From NCBI GenBank assembly GCA_905233245.1, contig CAJODK010000008.1:1-49476 (forward strand): 49,476 nt of DNA. Reading direction: 5' to 3'. The first letter of the stretch is position 1. Each line of letters begins with the position of its first letter. The position numbers and the translations under genes are program-made. Origin of the DNA: an uncultured Prevotella sp. Its GTDB lineage: Bacteria > Bacteroidota > Bacteroidia > Bacteroidales > Bacteroidaceae. Shown here one piece after another: positions 1 to 8,054 of this stretch. The notes beneath the pieces are model-generated. The model was not told the DNA's origin. It made no database searches and saw only the letters and a program-made list of their open reading frames with translations.

Positions 1-1
1 A

Positions 2-3000
2 GGTAAGTCATCGGTGAACGTCACCCTCGAGGATGACAACACCACGCTGAACGACCTCGTTGTTGTAGGTTACGGTACAATGAAGAAGAGCGACCTCACC
101 GGTTCTGTCAGCTCTGTTAACACTGAGCAGTTGAATGCCAAGGGTGCTCCTTCTGTTCTTGGTAACTTGCAGGGCTCAACTCCTGGTGTGAACATCTCTC
201 TCGAAGGTGGTCGTACAGGTGGAGCTCCTACTATCGAGATTCGTGGTAAGTCTTCTATTAATTCAGACGTTACACCTCTTTATGTAGTAGATGGTGTTAT
301 GTGTGATGACATCGATTGGCTTAACCCACAGGATATCGAGAAGATTGACATTCTGAAGGACGCTTCTTCTACCGCTATCTATGGTTCTCGTGCTACCGCT
401 GGTGTTGTTATGGTAACCACTAAAGGTGGTGGCAATGTTTCAAAGGATAAGAAGGCGACTATCTCTTACGATGGATATGTGGGCTGGACAAAGACAGCGC
501 GCATGCCTGACTTTATGACTGCTAGCCAGTTCTATAAGTATCGTTTCCTTAAGTTTACATCTTATGCTAATGGTGAGAGCGCAAGTCCAGTATACGGCAT
601 TAAGCCCGCTGACTTGGAGCAGGGCCTGTTGCGTCAGCATAGTGGTTCTGGTTCTTACGTGTTGAAGGATATCCTTGCTAGTGGTGAGGATACTGATTGG
701 CCAAGCCTTGTTACACAGAACGGCATACAGACCAACCACTACCTTGCTGTAAGCGGTGGCTCTGCGGCTGTATCTTATCACGTAGGTGTAGGTTACTTTA
801 AGGAAGAGGGCGTATATGTTGGCGATTCTAATCAGCGCTACAACTTCAAGGGCTCTCTTGATGGTAAGATTACAGACTGGCTGAATGCTGGTTTCAATAT
901 CAATTTTGGTGAGCAGAACAATAAGTATGCTAATGATGATGCTATCAAGCAGGCTTTCCGTATGAACCCATTCATGAGACCTTATGATAACGATGGTAAT
1001 GTTATCCACTCACCTGGTATTGCTGCATCATTGGGTACTGATAGTAACCAGTTCACTTCTTCTACCAACCCTCTTGACCTTATGAAGTCAAGCACTAAGA
1101 AGCGTGAGACATGGCGTCTGCTTGGTAATATCTACTTGGAGTTCAAGCCACTCAAGGGTCTTTCTTTCAAGACGACTTTCTCTCCAAACTATAAGAATTA
1201 TCGTGAGGGATACTTTGAGGGTCATATTAATCCAAGGACGAATGCTTTCTATGATGATGCTCTTAAGACCAATTGGGCTTACTATACCACAAACAAGAAC
1301 GTGGGTTGGACATGGGATAACGTACTCAGCTATAACACGGTCATCAAGGAAGATCACAGCATCAATGCTATGGCTCTCTTCTCAGAACAGAAGAACACCA
1401 CAGAGTTTAGCCGTACGACAGCTTATGGCGTAGAGGATGGTACTCTTTGGTGGAATCTTCCTACAGGTACTTATGCTGAATATAACAGCGGTAGTAGCGA
1501 TTCCTATTATAAGAATGGTACGCGCAATTACTACTCTGAGAATTCTATGACATCTTGGGCTCTTCGTGCCAACTATGGTTACAAGAACCGCTACCTCCTC
1601 ACTGCTACAGTACGTTGGGATGGTTCCTCTAAGTTCGCGAAAGGCAATCGTTGGGGATGCTTCCCATCTGTGGCTCTCGCATGGCGTATCACAGAGGAGC
1701 CTTTCATGAAGCAGTTTGAGAAGATTTCCAACTTGAAGCTTCGTCTCTCTTATGGTGTTACAGGTAACTGCGATGGTATTGACAACTACGCTTCAGCAAC
1801 ATCTTCCAAAGTGGGTGGTACATATTACTACGCTGGAGAAGTAGTTAACGGCAAACTCCTCTCTGCTATCATCGATCCTAAGTTGAAGTGGGAGAAGTCT
1901 CACGAATGGAACCTCGGTCTTGACTTTGGTTTCTGGGACAATAGATTGAATGGTAGTATTGACCTCTATAATAAAAAGTCTAAGGATCTTCTTTACAACG
2001 TAACATCTCCTCTTGCAGGTTACTCTATCACCACTAACATTGGTGAGGTGCGCAACAGAGGTATTGAGGTTGCACTCAATGGTGTACTCCTAAAGAAGAA
2101 AGACTGGACCTGGAATATGGGCCTTACCTTTGCTACCAATAAGAATGAGGTACTCAAGATTAATGGTCAGAGTGACAGAGTAATCAGCAGTGGTATCACT
2201 ACAGGTTCGCTCTTCGTAGGAGAGTCTATCAACAATGTGTATGGTTACGTATGTGACGGTATCGTTTCTGACCGTATGATGACAGTTCCTGATAATGACC
2301 TCGCTAGAAATAGCGGCTTCACTCCTGGTGAACAGGTTAAAGAATCTGACTATTATTATGGTATATATGGATGGCGTGAGGGACAGCCTATCATGAATGA
2401 TAAGAATCTTGATGGTGTAATCAATGATGAGGATCGTCACATACTGAAGTCTGATCCAACATGCACCATAGGTTGGACTAACACTGTCACATGGAAGAAT
2501 TGGGATTTCGGCATGTCATGGTATGCTAAGCTAGGTGGTAAGAACTACTCAGAGACTCTGAATATGTATCTTGACTGGAGTGACCGTGGTCGTACCCGTA
2601 TCAATGTGGATTACTACATCCCAGCTGGCGCTCTCATTGACTGCGATGGCTACAATGCAGACGGTTCACTTATCAATCCTGTTTACCAGACCTCTACTCA
2701 CTATGGTGAGTATGCATTCCCAACAAATGCTGGTTCTGGTGGTGGTGTAGGTAGTGCTGCTTCACAGTATCTGAATGCTGTTTCTATCGAAAACACTTCT
2801 TTCTTGAAGTGTAAGAACATCACTCTCGGCTACACCTTCCCAAAGAAGTGGCTCAATCCATGGGGATGTCAGCACTTACGTCTGTACTTTACAGTAACAA
2901 ATGCATTCTGCTTCACTGGTTTCAAGGGATTCGATCCTGAGTGGGCTGGTTCTTCTCAGAAGAATGATGGTCCTTCTACAGTGTCATATCAGCTTGGTGC

Positions 3001-3016
3001 AAGCATTAAGTTCTAA
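2..3016 (+). CDS. SusC/RagA-family TonB-dependent outer-membrane receptor (5' end cut by window)
   Basis: The frame is open from the first bases, so the gene begins left of the window; the GTG at 14 is an internal codon. The visible 1000 or so residues start in the plug domain, where VVVGYGTMKKSDLTGSV (about residues 17-33 from that GTG) is the typical SusC/RagA plug signature. A long aromatic-rich beta-barrel follows and ends with an aromatic-terminal strand (SIKF). Missing from view are the signal peptide and the carboxypeptidase-like N-terminal domain. By family knowledge it imports glycans or peptides across the outer membrane with TonB energy, capped by the SusD lipoprotein encoded 24 bp downstream. 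The substrate cannot be read from sequence. Confidence 0.95.
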   Translation, partial: GKSSVNVTLEDDNTTLNDLVVVGYGTMKKSDLTGSVSSVNTEQLNAKGAPSVLGNLQGSTPGVNISLEGGRTGGAPTIEIRGKSSINSDVTPLYVVDGVMCDDIDWLNPQDIEKIDILKDASSTAIYGSRATAGVVMVTTKGGGNVSKDKKATISYDGYVGWTKTARMPDFMTASQFYKYRFLKFTSYANGESASPVYGIKPADLEQGLLRQHSGSGSYVLKDILASGEDTDWPSLVTQNGIQTNHYLAVSGGSAAVSYHVGVGYFKEEGVYVGDSNQRYNFKGSLDGKITDWLNAGFNINFGEQNNKYANDDAIKQAFRMNPFMRPYDNDGNVIHSPGIAASLGTDSNQFTSSTNPLDLMKSSTKKRETWRLLGNIYLEFKPLKGLSFKTTFSPNYKNYREGYFEGHINPRTNAFYDDALKTNWAYYTTNKNVGWTWDNVLSYNTVIKEDHSINAMALFSEQKNTTEFSRTTAYGVEDGTLWWNLPTGTYAEYNSGSSDSYYKNGTRNYYSENSMTSWALRANYGYKNRYLLTATVRWDGSSKFAKGNRWGCFPSVALAWRITEEPFMKQFEKISNLKLRLSYGVTGNCDGIDNYASATSSKVGGTYYYAGEVVNGKLLSAIIDPKLKWEKSHEWNLGLDFGFWDNRLNGSIDLYNKKSKDLLYNVTSPLAGYSITTNIGEVRNRGIEVALNGVLLKKKDWTWNMGLTFATNKNEVLKINGQSDRVISSGITTGSLFVGESINNVYGYVCDGIVSDRMMTVPDNDLARNSGFTPGEQVKESDYYYGIYGWREGQPIMNDKNLDGVINDEDRHILKSDPTCTIGWTNTVTWKNWDFGMSWYAKLGGKNYSETLNMYLDWSDRGRTRINVDYYIPAGALIDCDGYNADGSLINPVYQTSTHYGEYAFPTNAGSGGGVGSAASQYLNAVSIENTSFLKCKNITLGYTFPKKWLNPWGCQHLRLYFTVTNAFCFTGFKGFDPEWAGSSQKNDGPSTVSYQLGASIKF

Positions 3017-3039
3017 TCAACTAAAATATAAGAAACAAA

Positions 3040-4842
3040 ATGAAAAAGTCATTATATATTTCAGCTCTTGCCTTGATGCTTGCAGGAACGTCATTCACTA
3101 GTTGTAGTGACTTCCTTGATGCTGACAACAAGACAACAGCTAACAAGACCGCAGACGATTATCTGAGGTTGCACCCTGATGAGGTGCTGTATGAGGCTTA
3201 TTCCTCTGTTTATGACTTCGCAGCTACGGTAGCTATAAACGAGGAGGGTACTGACCTGTACATTCCTGTGCGTGGTAGGGCGGCCTCAGAGTTTGACCAA
3301 TACACTCTAAATGCCTCTAATGCAGACGTATATTCATACTACAAGGCGTTGTACAAGACTATCAACAATGCTAATGGCGCGATATACTACAATGCACAGA
3401 AAATAAACAGCGCAGCATACGATGCAGAGGCTAAGTTCCTCCGTAACTGGTGCTACTATCTTCTGACGCAGCAGTTTGGTGCAGTACCCTACACCTTGGA
3501 TTACTATAAGGACTATACCACAAGTTTCCCACGTACTCCTATTGCTGACATTTATGCATCATGTATATCAGAGCTTGAGGATGTGTACAACGCGGTAAAC
3601 GATGGTAACATAACGCTTAGCACGAAAGAGGGGGCTCCTTCAAAGTTGGCTTTCGCTGCTTTGATTTCCAAGTTCTATCTTGCTAAGGCATGGGATTTGA
3701 GTGTTAATCTGGAAGGCGAGAACGTTGCTCCGGTAAGTGGTAACGAGGATTTCGCTGCTGCTGCTAAGTGGGCTGCCATTGCTTCCGGCAACACTGATGG
3801 TAGTGACCCTAACGCTCTGTCTCTCACATTCGAGGACAAGTGGTCGCCAAACAATGTACACAATGCTGAGTACATCTGGGGCGTGGAGTACAATAAGGCT
3901 ACTGGTATAGCTCACTCTCTGCAGAATGACTATGGTAACTACTATGGTGAGTGTACTAAAACAGGTCTCAAGAATGTGGGTTCTCTGCACGCTCAGAGTG
4001 AGAAAAGTCTCTACATCTTTGCTCCTAATGACCTGCGCTATGAAGGTACGTACATGACCACCATATATAACTATGACAACGTTACAGGTTGGCCAAATTC
4101 TGGTTACTATGCTGCTTATAAGAATCCTTCTTATCCAAAGATTTGCTACCGTTACTTCCCATACTATGTTACAGAGGCTGAAGTTGAAAGTGAGTTGAAT
4201 TCTAACAAGTCTAAGTATGCATATAGTACGGATGAAGGTAATAACGCTCCAAAGGCTTACATCCTTGATGCAACGAATTCTATAAAATTTGATTTCAGTG
4301 AGGATGGTTCTTTCGAGAAGACACCTTATACATACAGTGTACTCTCTACTCAGGTAGCAGGTGGTATCTGTGTCAAGAAGTTTGATGATGTTGAAAATGC
4401 AGAAAGAGTTACTAGCAATGGTGACTACAGATCTATCCCTGTATTCCATACGAGTGATATGTATCTGACAGCAGCAGAGGCATATTATATGGCAGGTAAC
4501 ACAGAACTTGCAGAGAAATATATCAATGCTGTACGTGCACGTGCTAACGCTGGTGATGTATCATTGACCGATATGTCTGCGTATGCAGGCACCTACAGGT
4601 ACTCTCCTGCAGCAGGCGGATTCAAGGCTATTGATATCATCCTTGACGAGCGTGCTCGTGAGTGCTATGCTGAACGTACACGTTGGATTGACCTTCGTCG
4701 CACGAAGCAGTTGGTACGCTACAATGTGGCATATAACAAGTTCCTCATGCCCGGTATAACGGTGAAGACTCTACGTCCAATACCAACTAACGAGTTGAGC
4801 AACAACTCTGGTATCGGTGGTGATCAGAATCCTGGTTATTAA
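3040..4842 (+). CDS. SusD/RagB-family nutrient-binding outer-membrane lipoprotein
   Basis: A 600-residue protein with a lipoprotein signal peptide: MKK, a hydrophobic core and the lipobox SFTSC with Cys22 as the lipidated residue. The N-terminal TPR-rich helices and the C-terminal RagB/SusD part are both recognisable. The latter includes AAEAYYMAGN, YINAVRARA and ILDERARECYAERTRWIDLRR (about residues 475-555), the usual family signature. It follows the SusC gene by 24 bp and is surely co-transcribed. It should sit on the cell surface as the lid of the SusC barrel and bind the oligosaccharide or peptide. No glycoside hydrolase lies beside it in the window, so the substrate is unknown. Confidence 0.95.
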   Translation: MKKSLYISALALMLAGTSFTSCSDFLDADNKTTANKTADDYLRLHPDEVLYEAYSSVYDFAATVAINEEGTDLYIPVRGRAASEFDQYTLNASNADVYSYYKALYKTINNANGAIYYNAQKINSAAYDAEAKFLRNWCYYLLTQQFGAVPYTLDYYKDYTTSFPRTPIADIYASCISELEDVYNAVNDGNITLSTKEGAPSKLAFAALISKFYLAKAWDLSVNLEGENVAPVSGNEDFAAAAKWAAIASGNTDGSDPNALSLTFEDKWSPNNVHNAEYIWGVEYNKATGIAHSLQNDYGNYYGECTKTGLKNVGSLHAQSEKSLYIFAPNDLRYEGTYMTTIYNYDNVTGWPNSGYYAAYKNPSYPKICYRYFPYYVTEAEVESELNSNKSKYAYSTDEGNNAPKAYILDATNSIKFDFSEDGSFEKTPYTYSVLSTQVAGGICVKKFDDVENAERVTSNGDYRSIPVFHTSDMYLTAAEAYYMAGNTELAEKYINAVRARANAGDVSLTDMSAYAGTYRYSPAAGGFKAIDIILDERARECYAERTRWIDLRRTKQLVRYNVAYNKFLMPGITVKTLRPIPTNELSNNSGIGGDQNPGY

Positions 4843-4862
4843 TTCTTAATATTGTAAACGAT

Positions 4863-5432
4863 ATGAAAAGGTTATTATATTTTGCAATGGCTATCATAAC
4901 ATCGCTGGCATTCACTGCTTGCGGCGATGACAACGATGGCCCATCTGTATCGCTCAATCCACAGGAGGATGCTGCAGGTACGTACTCTGGCACTTGGACA
5001 ATTAATATCATTAAAGAGACTACTCCTGTAGGTGAAGCAACAACTAAGGAGACGTTATACTCTGGTACGCCCTCGGGTAGTGTTGTTTTGACGGCTGCAG
5101 CGCAGTATATTGCAGATATTGAATTCGTAAATGATGTTCTCAATGAGTATATGGGTGACCCTCTGAAGGGTAAGATTAACATCGCCCAGACTTCTAATGG
5201 TTACACTCTGTTTAATTTCGCTTCTATTAAATCTGCTGAGGATGGAATAGTTGGTGATGGCTATGGAGCTAGCATTTCTGTTAACAATGAGTTAACAATA
5301 TCTTCCTTTACTCGTGTAGAAAAAGTACAGGAAGAGGTTATAATTGGTTATGACAGAAGAAACCGTCCTATATATAAGGTAGCCGAGGTGAAGACTACAT
5401 ACGATCTCTCTTTCACTGGTGTAAAACAATGA
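4863..5432 (+). CDS. Small surface lipoprotein of the SusCD operon, lipocalin/calycin-like, function unknown
   Basis: 189 residues with a lipoprotein signal (LAFTAC, Cys20) followed by an acidic GDDNDGP stretch, the kind of lipoprotein export signal that sends Bacteroidetes lipoproteins to the surface. The mature part begins with AGTYSGTWTI and is mostly beta-strand in pattern, resembling small lipocalin-like (calycin) Bacteroidales lipoproteins; I cannot assign a named family firmly. It sits 20 bp after susD, the place where SusE/SusF-like accessory binding lipoproteins are usually encoded. A role in glycan binding is inferred from position only. Confidence 0.8.
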   Translation: MKRLLYFAMAIITSLAFTACGDDNDGPSVSLNPQEDAAGTYSGTWTINIIKETTPVGEATTKETLYSGTPSGSVVLTAAAQYIADIEFVNDVLNEYMGDPLKGKINIAQTSNGYTLFNFASIKSAEDGIVGDGYGASISVNNELTISSFTRVEKVQEEVIIGYDRRNRPIYKVAEVKTTYDLSFTGVKQ

Positions 5433-5439
5433 AAAAAAG

Positions 5440-5474
5440 GCATGGCATGATGACATCAAGTCATCGTGTCATGC
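5440..5474 (+). terminator. Strong 15-bp hairpin after the SusCD operon
   Basis: Bases 5440-5454 pair with 5460-5474 (15 bp, two G-U wobbles) around a five-base ATCAA loop, starting 8 bp after the lipoprotein stop codon. An A7 run precedes it, which makes a textbook U-tract for transcripts of the opposite strand, whereas the plus strand continues into an A-rich segment. It may end the SusCD transcript, protect its 3' end, or work as a processing site between this operon and the next gene. Confidence 0.6.
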
Positions 5475-5537
5475 ATAAAACAAAAAGTACAACTATTTTA
5501 TTCACAACATTTTCTAACAATTTAAAAATTTAACATT

Positions 5538-6692
5538 ATGAAGAAAATTTTTACTCTCGTAGCTATGGCTACAGCTGCGCTGGCAGTTAATGCGCAGAGC
5601 CAGATGGGTAACTTTAAAGAGGGTGCGTCAACTCTTGATGAGGCCACATCTAATGATCCTGTGACTCTTGTTACTACAGCAAACGTAGAAGCAGGATTCC
5701 CATTTAGGGACGATGAGAACAGCGCTGGTAAAGGTTACAAAAAAGGTCACATCAAGTGTGACAATGAGTCTTTCGTTGTAATCACTGATTCTGATGGTAA
5801 GAAGTGGATCGTCGATGGTAATGGTGCTACAGGTAATGGTAACCCTCGTACAGAACCAACAGGTGCAACCAGTATTACATCAGCGTATGAATATACAACA
5901 CCACAGCGTGGCGTTGTGTACCAGTTCGCTATTAATGACAAGCTTGCGTATGATGCCTATGCAACACTTTGTGTAGTAGGTAAGTTCGGTAATAACAAGA
6001 ACTATCTCGTTTACGAGAATGGTAACGCTATCGCTTACACTCTCGTTATAGCTTCTAAGGACTTCGTCAGTGGTGCTTCAGCTCAGGCAAATTATGTTAT
6101 CGATGAGGAAAAAATGAAGTATCCTATTACTACAGTTCGTGTAGATCCAAGTGATTCTAAGTCTGCAGTAGATCATTACGAAACAGCAACAACTCCTGGC
6201 ACTATTACTGGTGGTGTTCTTGGTGCAGGTACAGCTTGCTGTACGATTGACCAGTACTACAACTTCGTAAATTCAGCAGGTGGTAAGAATGGTGTAGGTG
6301 TTATCTACTTCCCAGTAGTTAAAGGTCGCACATATCAGGTTTGCGGTCTCGGTACAAAGCTCACAGCAAGTGGTTTCGTTCTTCTTTGCGATGACGATCC
6401 AATGCAGGTTGAACTCGTTCGTGCTCAGGCAGAGGCAGCATCTTCTTTCGATGCTAATTTTGTAACAGCCGACACTCAGCTTGAGTCTATCTACCTCATT
6501 AAGAACTATGAGCCAAATCTTGTAGGTGGCTACGAGGCTTACCAGACTACTCTCGAGGAGTGCGAGGGTGGTGCTACAGCAGTTCAGGGCGTAGCCGAGG
6601 CAAAGGCTGAGGTAGCTGCTCCTGTAAAGGTTGTGAAGAACGGTCAGATCTTCATTGGCAACTACACTGTAGCTGGTGCACAGGTTAAGTAA
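5538..6692 (+). CDS. Secreted protein of unknown function with a short type IX-like C-terminal tail
   Basis: 384 residues starting with a Sec signal peptide (MKKIFTLVAMATAALAVNAQ, cleavage after NA/Q). The body is rich in Gly, Thr and Asn with a beta-sheet pattern and no catalytic motif that I recognise. The last 20 residues (VVKNGQIFIGNYTVAGAQVK) have the look of the short C-terminal sorting tails of Prevotella type IX secretion cargo: a VxKNGxIxI strand, a turn and a basic last residue. An acidic/Ala linker precedes it. It follows the SusCD operon after a 105-bp gap that contains a hairpin, so it may have its own promoter. Surface exposure is inferred. Confidence 0.8.
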   Translation: MKKIFTLVAMATAALAVNAQSQMGNFKEGASTLDEATSNDPVTLVTTANVEAGFPFRDDENSAGKGYKKGHIKCDNESFVVITDSDGKKWIVDGNGATGNGNPRTEPTGATSITSAYEYTTPQRGVVYQFAINDKLAYDAYATLCVVGKFGNNKNYLVYENGNAIAYTLVIASKDFVSGASAQANYVIDEEKMKYPITTVRVDPSDSKSAVDHYETATTPGTITGGVLGAGTACCTIDQYYNFVNSAGGKNGVGVIYFPVVKGRTYQVCGLGTKLTASGFVLLCDDDPMQVELVRAQAEAASSFDANFVTADTQLESIYLIKNYEPNLVGGYEAYQTTLEECEGGATAVQGVAEAKAEVAAPVKVVKNGQIFIGNYTVAGAQVK

Positions 6693-6697
6693 GTAAA

Positions 6698-6744
6698 GGC
6701 CCCCTTCCTAGCCTCCCCCAAATGGGAGAAACTCCTAAGAGGAG
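6698..6744 (+). repeat. Diverged copy of the palindromic 36-bp element family
   Basis: Just after the stop codon of the preceding gene lies a C-rich then G-rich stretch: CTCCC (6713-6717) pairs with GGGAG (6724-6728), and CTCCT (6732-6736) with AGGAG (6740-6744). On the minus strand it reads hairpin, then GCTAGGAAGGGGG, the same order as the better copies at 7981-8020, 8088-8123 and 48755-48790. Similarity is weaker, so membership in the family is tentative. Confidence 0.45.
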
Positions 6745-6761
6745 GGAATATATGATAACAG

Positions 6762-6791
6762 GTCCGAGGGTATCCCCCTCGGACTTTTTTT
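6762..6791 (+). terminator. Intrinsic terminator
   Basis: GTCCGAGGG (6762-6770) pairs perfectly with CCCTCGGAC (6776-6784) around a five-base loop and runs directly into seven T residues (6785-6791). It closes the secreted-protein transcription unit and lies immediately before the promoter of the next gene. Confidence 0.9.
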
Positions 6792-6799
6792 GTGCAAAA

Positions 6800-6831
6800 T
6801 TTGGCGGATTCAAAAAAACTCGCTACCTTTG
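6800..6831 (+). promoter_or_regulatory. Bacteroidetes-type promoter abutting the start codon
   Basis: TTTG at 6800-6803 and TACCTTTG at 6824-6831, separated by 20 nt, match the Bacteroidetes -33/-7 promoter form. The ATG of the following gene begins at 6837, only five bases after the -7 box, so the predicted transcription start falls on or next to the start codon. Confidence 0.85.
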
Positions 6832-6836
6832 CATAC

Positions 6837-8009
6837 ATGATTGAGATACGTACGATCAGTACATCGAAAGAAATAGACCGTTTTATTGACTTCAGAACCG
6901 AACTGTATAAGGACGACCCTTGTGCAGTGCCTTACTTGTTCATGGACGAGAAGGATACGCTGACGAAGGAGAAGAATCCTTCGTTTGACTTCTGTGAGGC
7001 GGAATACTATATGGCGTTCAGGAATGGTAAGGCGGTGGGACGCGTGGCGGCTATCATCAATCACAAGGCTAACAAGCGTTGGGGACAGAAATGTGTCAGG
7101 TTCGGATGGCTCGACTTCATCGACGACCGTAGTGTGAGCCAGATGCTGATAAACAAGGTGTGCGAATATGGTATCGCTCATGGCATGGATACTATCATCG
7201 GACCGATGGGGTTCATAGACCTGGAGCGCGAGGGACTGCTCGTGGAGGGCTACGATACGATGGCTACTATGCATGCCAATCATAATTTCCCTTATTACCA
7301 GAAGCATCTGGAGGCGATGGGATTCGAAAAGGATAATGACTGGGTGCAGCAACTGGTGACGGTGCCTGAGGGTGTGCCAGAGAAATTTGCCAAGATAACC
7401 TCAATGATAGGTCGTCGCTACAACCTGCATGCTGTGAAGCTGACGAAGAAGGAACTGATGAAGCAGGGCTACGGAGAGATGTTCTTCCATGTGCTGAATA
7501 AGTGCTACGAGGACTTGTACGAATTCTCTGAACTCAACGAAAAACAGATTAAGAAGATGGTGAAGGACTATCTGGGTTTGGCAGACCTGAATCTCGTTTC
7601 CTTCCTCTTTGACCAGAACTACATAGACGATAAGAATCCTCATGGCAGGATGATAGGTTTTGGTGTGAGTTTCCCTTCCTTCTCGGAGGCTCTGCGCAAG
7701 ACGGGGAATGGCAAAATGTTCCCCTTCGGATGGTATCACATGCTGAAGACCATTTATTTCCACAATACGAAGACGGTGGACTTGTTGCTTATCGGCGTAC
7801 TGCCTGAGTACAGAACGAAGGGCGCCAATGCGTTGCTCTTCGATGACCTCATCAAGTGGTATCTGAAGTATGGTTTCACTCATGCGCTGACACTGGCCAT
7901 GATGGAAACGAACGATGGCGTGCTCTCCGCTTGGCAGCACTTTGAGGCGAAGACTGTAAAACGACTACGTAGCTATAAGCGGGGACTCACCCCCAGCCCC
8001 TCTCTATGA
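6837..8009 (+). CDS. GNAT-fold N-acetyltransferase-like protein
   Basis: 390 residues from the ATG at 6837. An upstream in-frame GTG at 6792 is rejected because the promoter lies inside that extension and MIEIRTISTSKEIDRFI is the family's usual N-terminus. The sequence contains the start typical of the large two-lobed GNAT-like family of Bacteroidetes (ELYKDDPCAVPYLFMDEK) and a C-terminal acetyltransferase core (LLLIGVLPEYRTKGANALLFDDL, then METNDGVLSAW). The substrate is unknown. The last residues after SYKRG (LTPSPSL) and the stop codon come from a palindromic repeat element, so the natural C-terminus has probably been replaced. Translation would be from a leaderless or nearly leaderless mRNA. 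Confidence 0.85.
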   Translation: MIEIRTISTSKEIDRFIDFRTELYKDDPCAVPYLFMDEKDTLTKEKNPSFDFCEAEYYMAFRNGKAVGRVAAIINHKANKRWGQKCVRFGWLDFIDDRSVSQMLINKVCEYGIAHGMDTIIGPMGFIDLEREGLLVEGYDTMATMHANHNFPYYQKHLEAMGFEKDNDWVQQLVTVPEGVPEKFAKITSMIGRRYNLHAVKLTKKELMKQGYGEMFFHVLNKCYEDLYEFSELNEKQIKKMVKDYLGLADLNLVSFLFDQNYIDDKNPHGRMIGFGVSFPSFSEALRKTGNGKMFPFGWYHMLKTIYFHNTKTVDLLLIGVLPEYRTKGANALLFDDLIKWYLKYGFTHALTLAMMETNDGVLSAWQHFEAKTVKRLRSYKRGLTPSPSL

Positions 8010-8020
8010 TAGAGGGGAGG
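7981..8020 (-). repeat. Palindromic 36-38-bp element, inverted copy, forming the 3' end of the GNAT-like gene
   Basis: On the minus strand this reads CTCCCCTCT, a short loop, AGAGGGG, then CTGGGGGTGAGTCC. This is the same order and nearly the same bases as the copies in parE (8088-8123) and the methyltransferase gene (48755-48790), with two one-base insertions. The stem is 7997-8003 with 8011-8017. It encodes the last residues and stop codon of the GNAT-like protein. Confidence 0.75.
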
Positions 8021-8054
8021 CATTACCACCGCATTAGAAAGAATAATTGTTATA

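Noticed and set aside
6792..6836. GTG-initiated extension of the GNAT-like protein
   Set aside because: It contains the promoter and the family starts at MIEIRT (6837).
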